Source: Branchiostoma floridae (taxonomy: Eukaryota; Chordata; Leptocardii; Amphioxiformes; Branchiostomatidae). From it: DNA of 64,000 nt. A model generated the notes under the pieces. The model was not told the origin of the DNA. It saw only the letters and a program-made list of their open reading frames with translations, and made no database searches. Made by a program: the position numbers and the translations under genes. Shown piece after piece: positions 1 through 18,465 of this stretch (position 1 is its first letter; every line of letters starts with the position of its first letter). The stretch covers positions 19,789,375 to 19,853,374 of the forward strand of contig NC_049991.1 in NCBI RefSeq assembly GCF_000003815.2, in the 5' to 3' direction.

Positions 1-134
1 CTTTTCACATTTCAACAGTTTGCATATCCATGCCAAAATCAAAAAGGGTTTCCATTACTCGTTAATCCTTAACCGTGCCGTGGGTCAATCTATCCATCCT
101 AAAAAAAAACAGAGACAATTATCAACACGGGTCA

Positions 135-425
135 CTAGGGCACCACTCCGACGACCTTCCGTATTTGGAAGACATCTAGTGCCCGAGCGTCCGCGTTGAC
201 GTCTCGACAACAAGTGGCGTGTGCGCCTTTTCCATACCGGTTCGGGGATCTATCTCTGTCTGGTGGGTATCCCGGACCCCCTACTCTAGGACTTGGACTC
301 GGCACGTCCCTCCGGCTACACGGACTGGACGTAGCCTGCCCCGGGGCCCCTGTCGAAGTTCCCGTTCCCACAAGTACCATCAAAACAAACGACAATCTAA
401 CAAGGGCACTGATTTCTCTCTCCAT
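135..425 (-). CDS. Leader-region ORF of the LTR element with a signal-peptide-like start
   Basis: Unrecognised 96-residue ORF starting at an ATG at 425 in good context (A at -3, G at +4), about 240 bases inside the primer-binding site. The N-terminus has a charged start, a hydrophobic stretch (about residues 11-21, LSFVLMVLVG) and small residues that could be cleaved, followed by a Pro/Arg/Ser-rich region. It ends at TAG 135-137. Shortly downstream on the minus strand, at about 82-100, is a strong splice-acceptor-like run (pyrimidines then TAG). It could be a chance ORF, a spliced leader exon or the start of an element protein. No domain is recognised. Confidence 0.25.
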   Translation of the reverse strand: MEREISALVRLSFVLMVLVGTGTSTGAPGQATSSPCSRRDVPSPSPRVGGPGYPPDRDRSPNRYGKGAHATCCRDVNADARALDVFQIRKVVGVVP

Positions 426-686
426 TTTCTCGCTCGTTTCTGCTGTCAATCTATCAAAACACTATTAACTAAGACCGGGTAAAAGCCGTGCAACGTGGGT
501 CTGTCCATAACAACAGTACTACCCACCTCCAGTCCACTTCGGTCTTGACCATTGGGCTTCGCTGCGCCTGCTCCCTCCAGCACGCCTTGTGGTTCCGTTG
601 TCCTTTCTATTGTCCGCCTTGAACTTGCGATCCAATGGATTTCCCGGTTTCTCTGCGACTTCTTCGTCCTTGCTCGCAGCGCCAGA

Positions 687-1473
687 TGTGAGAGTGCCAA
701 GACTTAGCTTGGACCCTGCTATGATGTCCGAAGTGATTGAGGCAAGGCGAAGTTCAAGTTCTCTCGAGATCGACTTTATTCACAACTCAACTGGTGATGG
801 CCGTCGCTGGTAACAATCAGAAGTACTCTTCACTCTCAGTTGGCAAAGTCCAGATCCTACTTTCTGTCACTGAAGTCCAAACTTTCCAGATCTTTCCACA
901 ACTTCTTTCAGCACGTGGCAAAACTGCCACGGCCCGAGGCCGCTACCTTTCTCGGCACGAAACGACTGCTACGGCACGAAACTGCCACGGCACGAAACTG
1001 CCACGGCACGAAACTGCTGCCACGGCACGAAACTGCTGCCACGGCACGAACTGCACTCTCTGAATCGAGTGTCTCCTTTTTATCTTTTAAATTTTGGGTT
1101 GGGCCAAGACCAAATACGGCTAATCTTATGCGAATCTTTAGAATCTGATTGGCCCAGGAAACATGTAAATGAGGACTAATAACTTCTCAGAAGTCCGGAA
1201 CTCAAGTGACATTGAGTGGCAAAGCGTAAGAAAACCAGTAAATTTCATATTAAAAAGCTCCTCGGAGGCTTCACCTGAGGGTCAGACCGGCGGGGTCGTG
1301 AACTTATGCCTCGGTCAGCCCTCGGGCTACTCACCCCCTTGGAACTGCTTTGGGCACAACCGGCCAAAACTTTATAATGCAAGTTCGAATGCAGCTGTCA
1401 AACTTTCTGGACTGTACCAACTCTGAGAGAGGGAAGGAGCAACAGGTATTCTGACACTCTAGAACACTGTACA
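687..1473 (-). mobile_element. LTR of an LTR retrotransposon
   Basis: On the minus strand the segment begins TGTACAGTG and ends CTCTCACA, so it has the TGT...ACA ends of an LTR. It contains a TATA-like TATAAA near 1371-1376 and AATAAA near 776-781. Two bases after its end comes TGGCGCTGCGAGCAAGG (about 668-684), which resembles a tRNA primer-binding site. The internal region therefore runs leftward and off the window. The outer boundary at 1473 is a best guess because the partner LTR is not visible. The family (Gypsy, BEL or other) cannot be assigned. Confidence 0.5.
950..1052. repeat. Short tandem repeat, CACGGCACGAAACTGC-type
   Basis: About six imperfect copies of a 16-19 base unit (CACGGCACGAAACTGC with or without an extra TGC) lie inside the LTR. 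Unit-length variation is visible between adjacent copies. Confidence 0.85.
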
Positions 1474-2150
1474 TCACAAAGAAATCTTATTAACATTCGA
1501 ATCCGACTTCTGTCAGTCGCCATTGCTATCCTAAACTATGAGTACAACTTCTCACAACAATTCTGTCATGTTTCAAACGGGAAACGTCCCGTAGTTTCGC
1601 TAACATTGGAGTTTTCTATGTCGGTTACATCATCGATCGGTAACTAGGGATCCGGCGTGGTTACTAAGCTATACATCAACTCATCTTCCAGCCGGTCCGG
1701 GACTCTGTACATTCCATTCACAGTGACCGAGATATCGGACGTGGGATCCCAGGCGAAGGTGTCAATCAAACGGCTCCGGTCGAGTTACAATGTTGGGCCA
1801 TCTTAAGTCAAAGTCGAGACTAGCGCTACTACTAGTATTAGTCAACAACGTCGGTCACATAGTCAACATTCAATAGTTATCCTAACACTTTTGGTAACAA
1901 GTTCTGCGTGCGTTTGTCTTATTTACAAAGTTTCTTACTCCCGATCCTATTAACCTGGTACTTGACCTCTGCCGACTAGCTTAATTGCAGTGGTTACCTG
2001 ATCTCCCACTGTGGGCCTTTCCCGGCCAGCTGACGGTGGGGTATCAGAGAACAGAGAGGACCCGGCCGTCGCTAGGCACATTAACTAATTGCTGTCACTC
2101 TAGCCTAGGATACCAAACATCTTAGTCTAAACGGGATGGCCCCGTTTACA
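1474..2150. other. Non-coding stretch upstream of the TXN2-like gene
   Basis: No convincing ORF, RNA gene or known repeat was seen. It may hold promoter sequence for the thioredoxin gene, but no TATA box or clear CpG cluster decides this. Confidence 0.4.
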
Positions 2151-2153
2151 CAA

Positions 2154-2403
2154 AGGTCCCCAACCTGCAGCCATGGCACTGCGACCGTTGACAAGACTCC
2201 TCCAAGCCTCTGTCACGGCCGCACGGCTTCACACTCCACCCCACAGACTCTCGTTGGCCAGTCCCTCTCAGTGCCAGACTAGTGGTGGATACACTGAGAC
2301 CGTTAACTTTAGACTCCTCCATACCTCTGCCTCTGCCACACCTCTTCACAAATCTTCGTTAGCCAATGTCAGCCATCACCACGCGCTAGTGGAAATTAGC
2401 TAA
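2154..2403 (+). pseudogene. Decayed upstream copy 1 of TXN2-like exon 1
   Basis: The block beginning GGTCCCCAACCTGCAGCC then ATG at 2173 repeats the start of the real exon 1 at 2655. It encodes MALRPLTRLLQAS then a diverged Arg/His/Pro/Ser-rich sequence still resembling a mitochondrial presequence. It then loses homology to the start of the mature protein and stops at 2401-2403. No donor in a useful frame was seen. Most likely a tandem-duplication relic, though it could act as an upstream ORF or a decoy start if included in the transcript. Confidence 0.7.
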
Positions 2404-2448
2404 TTCCAATAATCTAAGACTGAAACCTGATTTTTCTCCAAATCTGAA

Positions 2449-2600
2449 GGTCCCCAACCTGCAGCCATGGCACTAAGACCGTTGACAAAACTTTTGTTTC
2501 TGTCGCAAGGCTTCACACCCCACCCCACAGACCTCCATAATAGTGAGTCCCTTGTCAGCATCAGAATACACTGGTGGAAAATTGGCTAGTTATAGTAACC
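2449..2600 (+). pseudogene. Decayed upstream copy 2 of TXN2-like exon 1
   Basis: This is the same GGTCCCCAACCTGCAGCC-ATG block (ATG at 2467) followed by MALRPLTKLL, then a shortened, shifted sequence that stops at TAG about 2587. Start codons of the three copies are 294 and 188 bases apart, so this copy carries an internal deletion relative to copy 1. Confidence 0.7.
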
Positions 2601-2654
2601 AAAGACTACAACATGTCATTTTTCTCCTATTCCAAAGGTCCCCAACCTGCAGCC

Positions 2655-2875
2655 ATGGCACTAAGACCATTGACAAGACTTCTCCAAGCCTCTGCCTCTG
2701 TTGCACGGCTTCATAGACCACCGTTAGCGAGTCCCCATCTCCTCAGCGCGAGACAAGCCGCTCCGTTCTCCACCAGCCGAGTCCTGAGGTTTTCCTTCAA
2801 CGTGCAGGACGAGGAGGACTTTAAGGACAGAGTCTTGAACAACACGAAACCTGTCATAGTGGACTTCCACGCAAC
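2655..2875 (+). CDS. TXN2: TXN2-like exon 1 (presequence and start of the fold)
   Basis: Encodes residues 1-73 plus two bases of codon 74. The donor GTGAGT follows directly at 2876. The exon ends inside the active-site region, just before WCGPC. Confidence 0.92.
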
Positions 2876-4552
2876 GTGAGTTCATATTGTCCTGCATAGC
2901 AGCCTCTCTGGTAGCCTGACTAAAATCGCGCCCCTAGCGGCCGGCCCTACGATTGCCCCCTCCCTAGGGGGGAGGGGGTCATTAAGCCCAGCCGGCGAGA
3001 GCTTGTGTAAACACAGGCTACCTCTCTGGGCCTTTTTTTGGCTCATAATACACATTTTTGTTGGCCATTTCTTTTTGTACGGGACAGTAATCAGCGACAA
3101 CTGGCACAACAAGTACAAAAAGAAATGGCCAACAAAAGTGTATTATGAATATGAGCACAAAAATAGGCCCCAGAGAGCCTGCTATGGAGGCCAAGTTCTT
3201 ATTCTCTATTCAGCATAAGTGATATACATGTGTCAGTTTCATGGAACTTTTGTGCTTTGGCTTGAGTTTGTGCTTGTGAAATTTATTGGAATTTCTGAGG
3301 GAACTACACCTTGAAAATCATACTTCCAGTTCTTGAATCCTGCCGCCAGGTATTCAAATTAAATTCCTATGATGTCAGCACAGTGAACAAATTGGAACCT
3401 GGTATCCTTGCTTACAGGAAATGTTCTTTAGGAAAATTAGATAGGATATTTAAAAGGAAAAGCTTACAAATATTTTTTAATGGCATATGTGACTTTTTAT
3501 ATGAATTGGTGCCCTAGTATTGTTTTCATTGTAATTACAGTGGAGCTACCAGTTGTGTAGTTCAGAACAATTCAGGATGCTTCCAACTGGACATCCTGCA
3601 AGCCCGTGCATTTTGAATAAAACTTGTCAAAGTTGAGAGAGGCAAACATGCATAATCAATGTGATAACATATAATTGTCAGATATCGTAATGTTTTCTTT
3701 GTTTGTTTCTAAAACCATCACTTATTTGAAAAAGATCACCCCATCACACCCCCCTTCTTACAGATGGTGCGGCCCCTGCAAGGTTCTGGCGCCTCGTCTG
3801 GACAAGGTCATCTCAGCGAAGAACGGAGATGTGGAACTGGCCAAGGTCGACATTGACAACCTGCAGGAGATCGCCATGCAGTATGATGTAAGATATCCTA
3901 AAGCAAATTTATGTTTACCTTCATATTATTTTGCTCTGTTTCTTCTTCTTCGCCATACAAATAAGGTCAACGACCTAGGCCAGACAGCTGTCACCAGGGT
4001 TACAGTTAAGTAGCAGACATCCTGTGGTGCAGTAAGATATCCTCAAGCAAAGCATGAAAGTTCATCTGTGTTGGTAGAATCCATCATGGAAAAATGCTAA
4101 CACTTTACTTCCAACACTGAATTAAACTATAGGGGACTTCTAAATTTTCGGTCAATCACTGTCGACCTTGTTCACAGAATGTCACCCTTCTATCCCCAGC
4201 AGTGACGTCAGGAACACACCACTTTTTGCAAGAGGGGGTCATAAGTATCAGAAATCAGTTTCACTGCTTTAGATACAAAATGTACATAGAAGGGTCATTC
4301 TGTGAATGAGGTTGACAGTGATTGGCAGAAAATTTAGAAGGGGTAAGTCCCTATGGTTTCCCCACACATACCTGTTTGTTTTGTGTTCATAATACCACTT
4401 CTAGGCAATGAACTAAACTGTGTCTCCTCCCCTGCCAGGTGCGTGCGGTGCCGACGGTTGTTGGGCTGAAAGACGGGAAGGTTGTTGACACGTTTATGGG
4501 CGTGGTGGATGAGGACATTCTTGAGGTGTTTGTGGAGAAGCTGTCGACGTGA
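2655..4552 (+). CDS. TXN2: Mitochondrial thioredoxin (three coding exons, 152 aa)
   Basis: Thioredoxin reduces protein disulfides and, in mitochondria, recycles peroxiredoxins using thioredoxin reductase. Joining 2655-2875, 3764-3887 and 4439-4552 gives an uninterrupted 152-residue protein. Residues 1 to about 43 are Arg/Ser/Ala/Leu-rich without acidic residues, a typical mitochondrial presequence. The thioredoxin fold follows, with VDFHATWCGPCK (active site W75-C76-G77-P78-C79-K80), KVDID at 101-105 and the cis-proline P120 in RAVPT. Length fits animal TXN2 (human about 166 aa) and exceeds cytosolic thioredoxin (about 105 aa) by the presequence. All introns are GT-AG and junction phases agree. 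The ATG at 2655 is the only one that keeps the presequence in frame. Two decayed exon 1 copies lie upstream. No canonical AATAAA was seen close to the stop. Confidence 0.93.
3024..3180. repeat. Long imperfect inverted repeat in TXN2 intron 1
   Basis: The arm around 3024-3080 (TCTCTGGGCC ... TTGGCCATTTCTTTTTGTAC) is complementary to 3113-3178 (GTACAAAAAGAAATGGCCAA ... GGCCCCAGAGA), with a 32-base loop. Probably an old fold-back element. Confidence 0.8.
3764..3887 (+). CDS. TXN2: TXN2-like exon 2 (WCGPCK active site)
   Basis: The acceptor CTTACAG ends at 3763. The first base completes Thr74, then WCGPCKVLAPRLDKV through MQYD. The donor GTAAGA begins at 3888. It carries both catalytic cysteines. 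Confidence 0.93.
4128..4354. mobile_element. Inverted-repeat element (MITE) in TXN2 intron 2
   Basis: The left end (ACTATAGGGGACTTCTAAAT...) and right end (...ATTTAGAAGGGGTAAGTCCC) form terminal inverted repeats of roughly 60 bases, including the matched AATCACTGTC / GACAGTGATT parts. There is no ORF. It lies wholly within intron 2. Confidence 0.75.
4439..4552 (+). CDS. TXN2: TXN2-like exon 3 (cis-Pro loop and C-terminus)
   Basis: The acceptor CCTGCCAG ends at 4438. It encodes VRAVPTVVGLKDGKVVDT to the final LST and TGA at 4550-4552, 38 codons including the stop. The VPT cis-proline loop opposite the active site is intact. Confidence 0.93.
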   Translation: MRAVPTVVGLKDGKVVDTFMGVVDEDILEVFVEKLST

Positions 4553-4765
4553 AACCACTCGACAGCGGGGAACATCAAGAGCAAACATTTACATTTTAGA
4601 ACCAAAATATGATAGTCATTATTTTTGCTGATGGAACCAAGATTATTGTCACACAAATGGAGAAGTAACATTAATGCCCTTGTTAGAAAAACAAGAAGAT
4701 CAAATGGCCAAAAGGTCTGCAAACTCGAAAGGACATTTTTGACTGTAATTTACACCCAGAGTCTA

Positions 4766-4941
4766 CTCTCCAAGCAGAGGTTCAGCTCCAGCTATTTTTT
4801 AAATGTGTTTTAGGTGGTTTGCTTTTGTTTAGCATTCTATTTTGCCAGCCACGCTGGCGGATATGAAGAAAACAGTACAAAACAGACAAAAACGGCTAAA
4901 ACATGTCAGAAACAGCCACAGCCGAACATCTGCTTGGAGAG
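4766..4941. mobile_element. TA-flanked MITE, CTCTCCAAGCAGAGG family, copy 1
   Basis: Ends CTCTCCAAGCAGAGGTTC and ACATCTGCTTGGAGAG are inverted repeats flanked by TA on both sides (4764-4765, 4942-4943), as in Tc1/mariner-type insertions. Other copies are at 11394, 26286 and 49308. Confidence 0.8.
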
Positions 4942-4959
4942 TACCCAGTGTCCTCTGGA

Positions 4960-5700
4960 TCTTGTCACATGATCTTAGAGATTGGCTGGTGACCCAGGTC
5001 CATCCAATATGATGAGATGGATGGGCTTAGCTACATCTCTAGCAAAGCCCATCTCTGCAGTGATTTAACTTATCACCTTGGAGCTGCAAGTCCAAAGGCA
5101 GTGCTCACGGTAGTTGCCTTCACCACCTCTCTTTTATCTCAAGTAAGACAGGCTGAGTTGTATTGAGTGGCTACTACTGCTCTGGTGTAGGTACGTACAT
5201 GTATCACAGGTTGCAAAGTGCAGTCACACTTTTTCAAAGTGCGGTGAAACAACTGCTCAAGGACCCTCAAGGGACTGAGGAACATGGTTGGTAACTGAGG
5301 AGTGATTGTTGCTTTAGAAAATAAGGTCGTAAGTAACTCTTAACTATTTGAAATTGGACAGTACAGTTCCATATGGCTTATGACTGGAGGGACTTGGCTA
5401 TGCCTGGTATTTGGCTGGCCAAGTTTTACTGTAGATGGTGAAGTGACATGTGATTTCCTTTAAGAACTTAAAAAGATCGTCATATTCTTGTAAGAGCAGT
5501 GTTAAGTTTACTGGGACAGTCCATAAGTTCACTTTGAGGATTGAGTGACTGACTGTTACAATGTACATAATAAATCCCCTGGGTGGACCACATGAAATGA
5601 GAATTGTTGTGGATTTTAACCATGATGTCTTTTCTGCCTTTTCTTGTAACGTTACTTGTTTTATGCTATCAAAATTGCAATATATGTAGAGCACCAGGCA
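4960..5700. other. Non-coding stretch downstream of TXN2
   Basis: No supported gene. Reading frames here are short and lack family resemblance. Confidence 0.4.
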
Positions 5701-5712
5701 ACATTGCCGATA

Positions 5713-5901
5713 CTGTAAATGCAGAAATGTTCGCGGTGGACTAATGTTCGCGATTAAAACCACCGCGAACATTTTTCTATAATGGTATTAGACTGCAGTG
5801 AGTGCAGTCTATGGTGTTACCGCGAACTTAAATCCACCGCGAAAAGTCTCTTTTCCCGCTACCGTGAAATTAAATCCCCGCAAACTTAAATGCATTTACA
5901 G
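5713..5901. mobile_element. TA-flanked palindromic MITE (CTGTAAATGCA ends)
   Basis: The left end CTGTAAATGCAGAAATGTTC and right end GCAAACTTAAATGCATTTACAG are inverted repeats flanked by TA. The interior repeats CGCGGTGG/CCACCGCG motifs in both orientations. A degraded relative with ACCACGAAC and CACCGCCAAC motifs lies near 7275-7415. Confidence 0.75.
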
Positions 5902-5904
5902 TAT

Positions 5905-7860
5905 TATGCATCACACATATATGGCCCCCTTCGGTCGATATTGACCATGGTTGCAGTACTTGTAAAGGTCGCATGGTGTCCCCACTGCTTTACGTTTGGA
6001 ATGTTTACCTACCAAGTTTATTATGAAGGAAGGCCATAACCTTGTCAAACTTAACGCAACATTGCAAGCAGATTCTGTAACTGATTGGGGGCTACAGAAT
6101 TCTATCCAGTCGCTTGAGTAACCGTTATCATGCATATCTAACTACCTGGATGTACAATCTTCAGTTCATGGACGATTGGGGCTTTTGGTTGAGGTACTGT
6201 GAGTATGTATAAGGGTTTGGTTTCAACATGAACCTCACAAAACTCCTTACATCTTGATGGATGTAATCTCTGAGTAGAAGTAATTCTAGCAGTCTGGCTT
6301 GCTTTGGCAAGTTTTGCTGGAAGTGTCCGATTTTTACAGATACATGACTGGCGCAAACCGACCGTAGTTTGTTATGAAAATAAGAGTTAGGATAAAGTGA
6401 AACCTTCCGTTTTCAGCAGACGTGCGCACAACCTAAACAAAAAACGTACAAAACACCGCCAAATGTGGAAAAATGTCAGTGATGTCATTTTTATTAATTT
6501 ACGACAACCCAGTCCCCGGTCTTTCTCTGACCTCCCACGTGGTGACCGCGTGTCCGTCCTTCCCTATTCATACTTCCGCCCACCAACACCGGGGCTCTCA
6601 TTCTGTCTTTCGTCCGCGGGAAACGAGGCGCACGAGACTCGCTCCCCGGTTTTCGACCCACCGCCAACCCCTTATCTCCTCCAATATCCTTAACATAGAT
6701 AAACTGTAGTATTTGCTGTCACGTAGAGTTGTATTCATGATTAGTTTGTTATCATATGTTATGATGTTCAGTGCCCGTTCTACTGACCTTTACCGATGTT
6801 ATGGGCGTGTTTCTGTGGAAAAGTACGAGAATAAATCTTTTCCCTTTGTTTGCCAAACGCGTTTCGACTCCAGTTGTTTATAGTTAATTGCGCTCAATAT
6901 ACGTCTAAATGATAACTGCTAACGTTGCATCTGCTTATAGATTGGTGAGAAGACCATCGGAGCGGATGTTCACCTTGATTAAATTCAGCATCCCGAAGCC
7001 CTTGTCATTGTTCATGTATACTTTATTTAATAAATAGCCTCAGTCTATATACAAATGTACATGTGCATACTAGCGATATCACAAGAATGTAACGTTGCAA
7101 TGTTGTGTGGTAACTAACACACACATATATTCATGTATTGCTTCTAACTTATCTAAAACATAGTTTCCATAATTAAGTCGTGAGACAACTGCATACTTCG
7201 AAAAACTGTTGCACTGAAGTTCACGGGGATTTAATTTCAATCATGATATTGATTATGAGAATATGGAGTGTCCGCGGTGCGGTGGTTTCGCGTTCGCGAC
7301 AGCACCATATATATGTAGTCCCGTATATTGCAATAGAAAAATGTTCTCTGTTGTTTTGTGTTCGGGTGAAGTGGCCATAAAAACCACGAACATAAAAGCA
7401 CCGCCAACATTTCTACATTCGCTGGATTTCTATTCTACCTAGACTGACTGACTAAAACAACTTTGAGGTCCAAAAATCGCTTTCAGTTCCACTCCTGTGA
7501 GGTGGTTTTACGGAAATACATGCTGCCGCGATTAGATCATACTGTGCTCCCATCAAAGGTACGTGTGCGTTACATGTCATGTGGTATTATAAAACTGTTA
7601 TATGATGTCCAATATCGGATGTTCTTTGGCCCAAATTCATGTAATTCAAAGGAATAATTTCGTACGCACTCACACACATACATATGTTATACATGTATAC
7701 ATTTGATAATGCTAATATTATTTTTGATCTCGAGTCCTTTATAGTATAAACGAAGAATTTTGTTTGGGATTAATAAGACATTTCAAATTGTGTGCAGTCT
7801 TCTGGAAGATTGTCCTTAAACCTCCCCAAAGTCAATTTCAGTTTACGAAATAATAATCAT
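5905..7860. other. Non-coding stretch before P450-A
   Basis: No supported gene. A motif near 5921-5950 (ATATGGCC...TTCGGTCGATATTGACCATGG-like) recurs inverted near 33728-33765, which suggests a dispersed repeat. The degraded CGCGGTGG-type fragment near 7275-7415 also lies here. Confidence 0.4.
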
Positions 7861-7864
7861 ATTT

Positions 7865-15904
<8,040 letters not shown>

Positions 15905-15942
15905 GGTGACTACTATCTGCCTCCCGACACGAAAGCTGCGCC

Positions 15943-15950
15943 TTTATATA
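15943..15950 (-). promoter_or_regulatory. TATA box of P450-A
   Basis: On the minus strand TATATAAAG lies about 40 bases before the ATG. Usual spacing puts the transcription start near 15913, giving a very short 5' leader. Confidence 0.6.
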
Positions 15951-16129
15951 CGTGTTGTAATCGGTGTCTTCATTGAGGGGGAGGGGCCTGGGATGTTTCG
16001 TAGCTTAGCGTCTTGACCGACTGGTGTCAAGAGTCGCCTTGCCTTACAAAGGTTTCACGTTCGCCCCGGGGCACCGCAGGTATCAGGGACGATTCTCTGG
16101 GTCAGCCCGTCTGAAGGTTAGGTAAGGCT

Positions 16130-16385
16130 CCTTTTCCACTAGACGGCGATCGCGCTGCGCTCTCACTGCGCTCTCACTGCGACCTGAATGGGATATGTGT
16201 ATCCTTCGCTTTCACACTGGGTACATCAGAGAAAACGTAAAAGTGTGATTGAGGAGATAACAAAACACACAAAATGTATTAAAAAAGAATTCGTTTTCTT
16301 TTCTATACAATTCGCTGAGCGATCTGCCAAATTTTAGGTCGCAGAGAGAGCGCGGCGAGAGCGCCGTCCTAGTGGAAAGAGGGTA
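16130..16385. mobile_element. MITE, CTTTCCACTAGGACGGCG family, copy 1
   Basis: Inverted-repeat ends CCTTTTCCACTAGACGGCG and CGCCGTCCTAGTGGAAAG. The interior shows CACACAAAATGT, TTCTATACAATTCG and GATCTG. A copy at 51601-51840 lies in opposite orientation, and a truncated one is near 57505-57625. Confidence 0.8.
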
Positions 16386-16745
16386 TTAAAAGTCTCTGTG
16401 AGACAGCCCCGTCTTACACGTGATTTTAAACGGCCTTGCGTGTATGTTTGGAGAACAATACCCTCACTTTAAAGTGTTGTCACGGCGTAAAATAAGTGTA
16501 GAAGGATACATCGGTCAGCTTCAGGCGTTAAACCTTCGCATGTAAAAAACGCACTTATCGGCAATAGTTGAGGTGACCCGGCCGGTATAAATTCGTAACT
16601 ATAATGAAGCCGCATTGAACTAGCGGCTATAAAAAAAGCACCAAGCTTCATCCAAAGTACAACGCGTTGAGTTGAGCTAGAGAGGAAAAAGGGAAGGAGA
16701 TAGACAGAGGAAGAGATAGAGTCACAGACTGAGAAAGTAGAGTTT

Positions 16746-16962
16746 CTGTTTGTGTGTGTGCTTTTGTGTGCTTGTGTGTGTGCTTTTGTGTGCTTGTGTG
16801 TGTGGAAATGTGTGTGTGTACTCGTGTGCGTTTGTGTATGTGTATGCGTGTGTATATATGTGTTTATGTGTGTGCATGTTTGTGTATGCATGTGCGTTTG
16901 TGTTCGTGCTTGTGTGTGTGTGTTCATGTGTATATGTGTGTGTGTGCGTGTGTGTATGTGGA
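16746..16962. repeat. (GT)n-rich low-complexity tract
   Basis: About 215 bases of GT/TG with scattered substitutions. The Cys/Val- and His/Thr-rich ORFs on both strands are artefacts. Confidence 0.95.
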
Positions 16963-16969
16963 TGTTAGG

Positions 16970-18172
16970 AGATGAATTTGTAACATGTTTACAACGCAAC
17001 TTCTCGCACATACTGGCTTATCTCCGTTTTCTTGCCTCCTTTGTTTGTGTGATTCTCACTGGAGGCCAAACACAATCTTGACGCGTTCTTTACCACTTCA
17101 AGAATTCCTCTCTACCGCAGGCTGCTTCTCTGTGCCGAGGCGTTCGTCCTTGTGAGGAACTCACGCGGAGTGACCTGACGCCTCCTATCTGGGGGATCGC
17201 ATGTACGTGTACTTGAAGTTGGTAAGTAGCAGCTGCGGTAACTGTATCTATATAGCCGGTATAGCCGCTGTTCGGCGTAAGACATACATCAGCTTCGCAG
17301 GCACGCGGCGCGGCATCAGCTGGTTATATTACATCGAACGACCCGTCACACATAACTTTTGCACAATTATCTGCAAGCTTTCTTTAAAACTATCCAGAGA
17401 AGATGCCCCTACTGTACTTGGTGATCACAAATTCCACTCTACGATATATAGTTCTGGGAAAGTACGAATTTTTGAACACATCAATCCTAGGTTGGTAACT
17501 CTTCAGCAACCAAAACTCTCCAGAGCATAAATGCCCCTGCAGTTCCAGAGCAACCTGCTAGGGGACCCAAACATGCACCGTATACCTTATGTCACCGTGT
17601 TAAGCTATCCGTCACCGAAAAATCATGACCATAACAAATCCAGATCAAATGATTTCAGACTGTGATGCAGTACTAAGGTCACATACCAGAGAACCAAAAA
17701 TTGACCTTGATCTTCGTCTTCCCAACATCTACCCACATACCAAATATCATTGTAATCCATAAATGGGGGATCGCATGTTCTGTACTTAAAGTTGGTAAGT
17801 GCCAGCTGCGGTAACGTTATACCGCCATCCCGAGGGACTGTTCAGCAACCAAAACTATCAAACGAATTTTACAGTGATAAAGACCTGCATTTTGTAGATT
17901 TTATGTCGTTTTTGATTGTACATGAAGATATGCTTTTAAAACGCCAGTAGAAGCCGGATACTCCGTCAAACAGATTCATTTGACACGAAATAGACTGTTT
18001 TACTGGAAGTAAAACGTTTCTGTTCAGAGGATTTCTGGATGGACCGTGTTGTTCAACCTACGAACATCACCGATCTTTAATGAACGAATATTTCACATTT
18101 TTGCCCCACTGAGCTACGTACAGATCACACGATAACAATCATATGTATGTTACAATGGAAACAATCATACAT
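16970..18172. other. Non-coding stretch left of the tandem element pair
   Basis: No supported gene. GGGGGATCGCATGT...GTACTTGAAGTTGGTAAGT near 17190 recurs near 17766 (a 570-base-spaced direct repeat with GTAACTGTATC / GTAACGTTATAC continuation), so it is locally duplicated. Confidence 0.45.
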
Positions 18173-18465
18173 GTATTTTTGTTTCACAAAAATGAATTTA
18201 TGCCTACCTTCTCGGCCGTTATAGTTATTCAGAAAGAACCCATAATCACTCCACACTAAATGTTTCTTGGTGGGAATACCAGCAACTTTTATTGACTGGC
18301 ATAAAGCATAACAAAGAGGAGAAACTTTACAAACCAAAATGGAAATCATTTTGCACAAATTGTCATGCCTGACATATACGATCATTACACTTATTGTGTA
18401 TCTGAAAATGTTTTACAAACGTTGTAATATAACCCACAATCAATCACGATTTTTCCACCCGCCTA
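18173..18465. repeat. Left-end repeat, copy 1
   Basis: Nearly identical to 23963-24251. Differences are a few single bases (for example AACCCACAATC versus AACCAACAATC). Homology stops abruptly after CCACCCGCC. Confidence 0.93.

Noticed and set aside
16746-17081. ORFs rich in Cys/Val or His/Thr on both strands
   Set aside because: Direct translation of a GT/CA tract. The same applies to 59592-59793, 43574-43914, 35053-35332 and 15170-15376.
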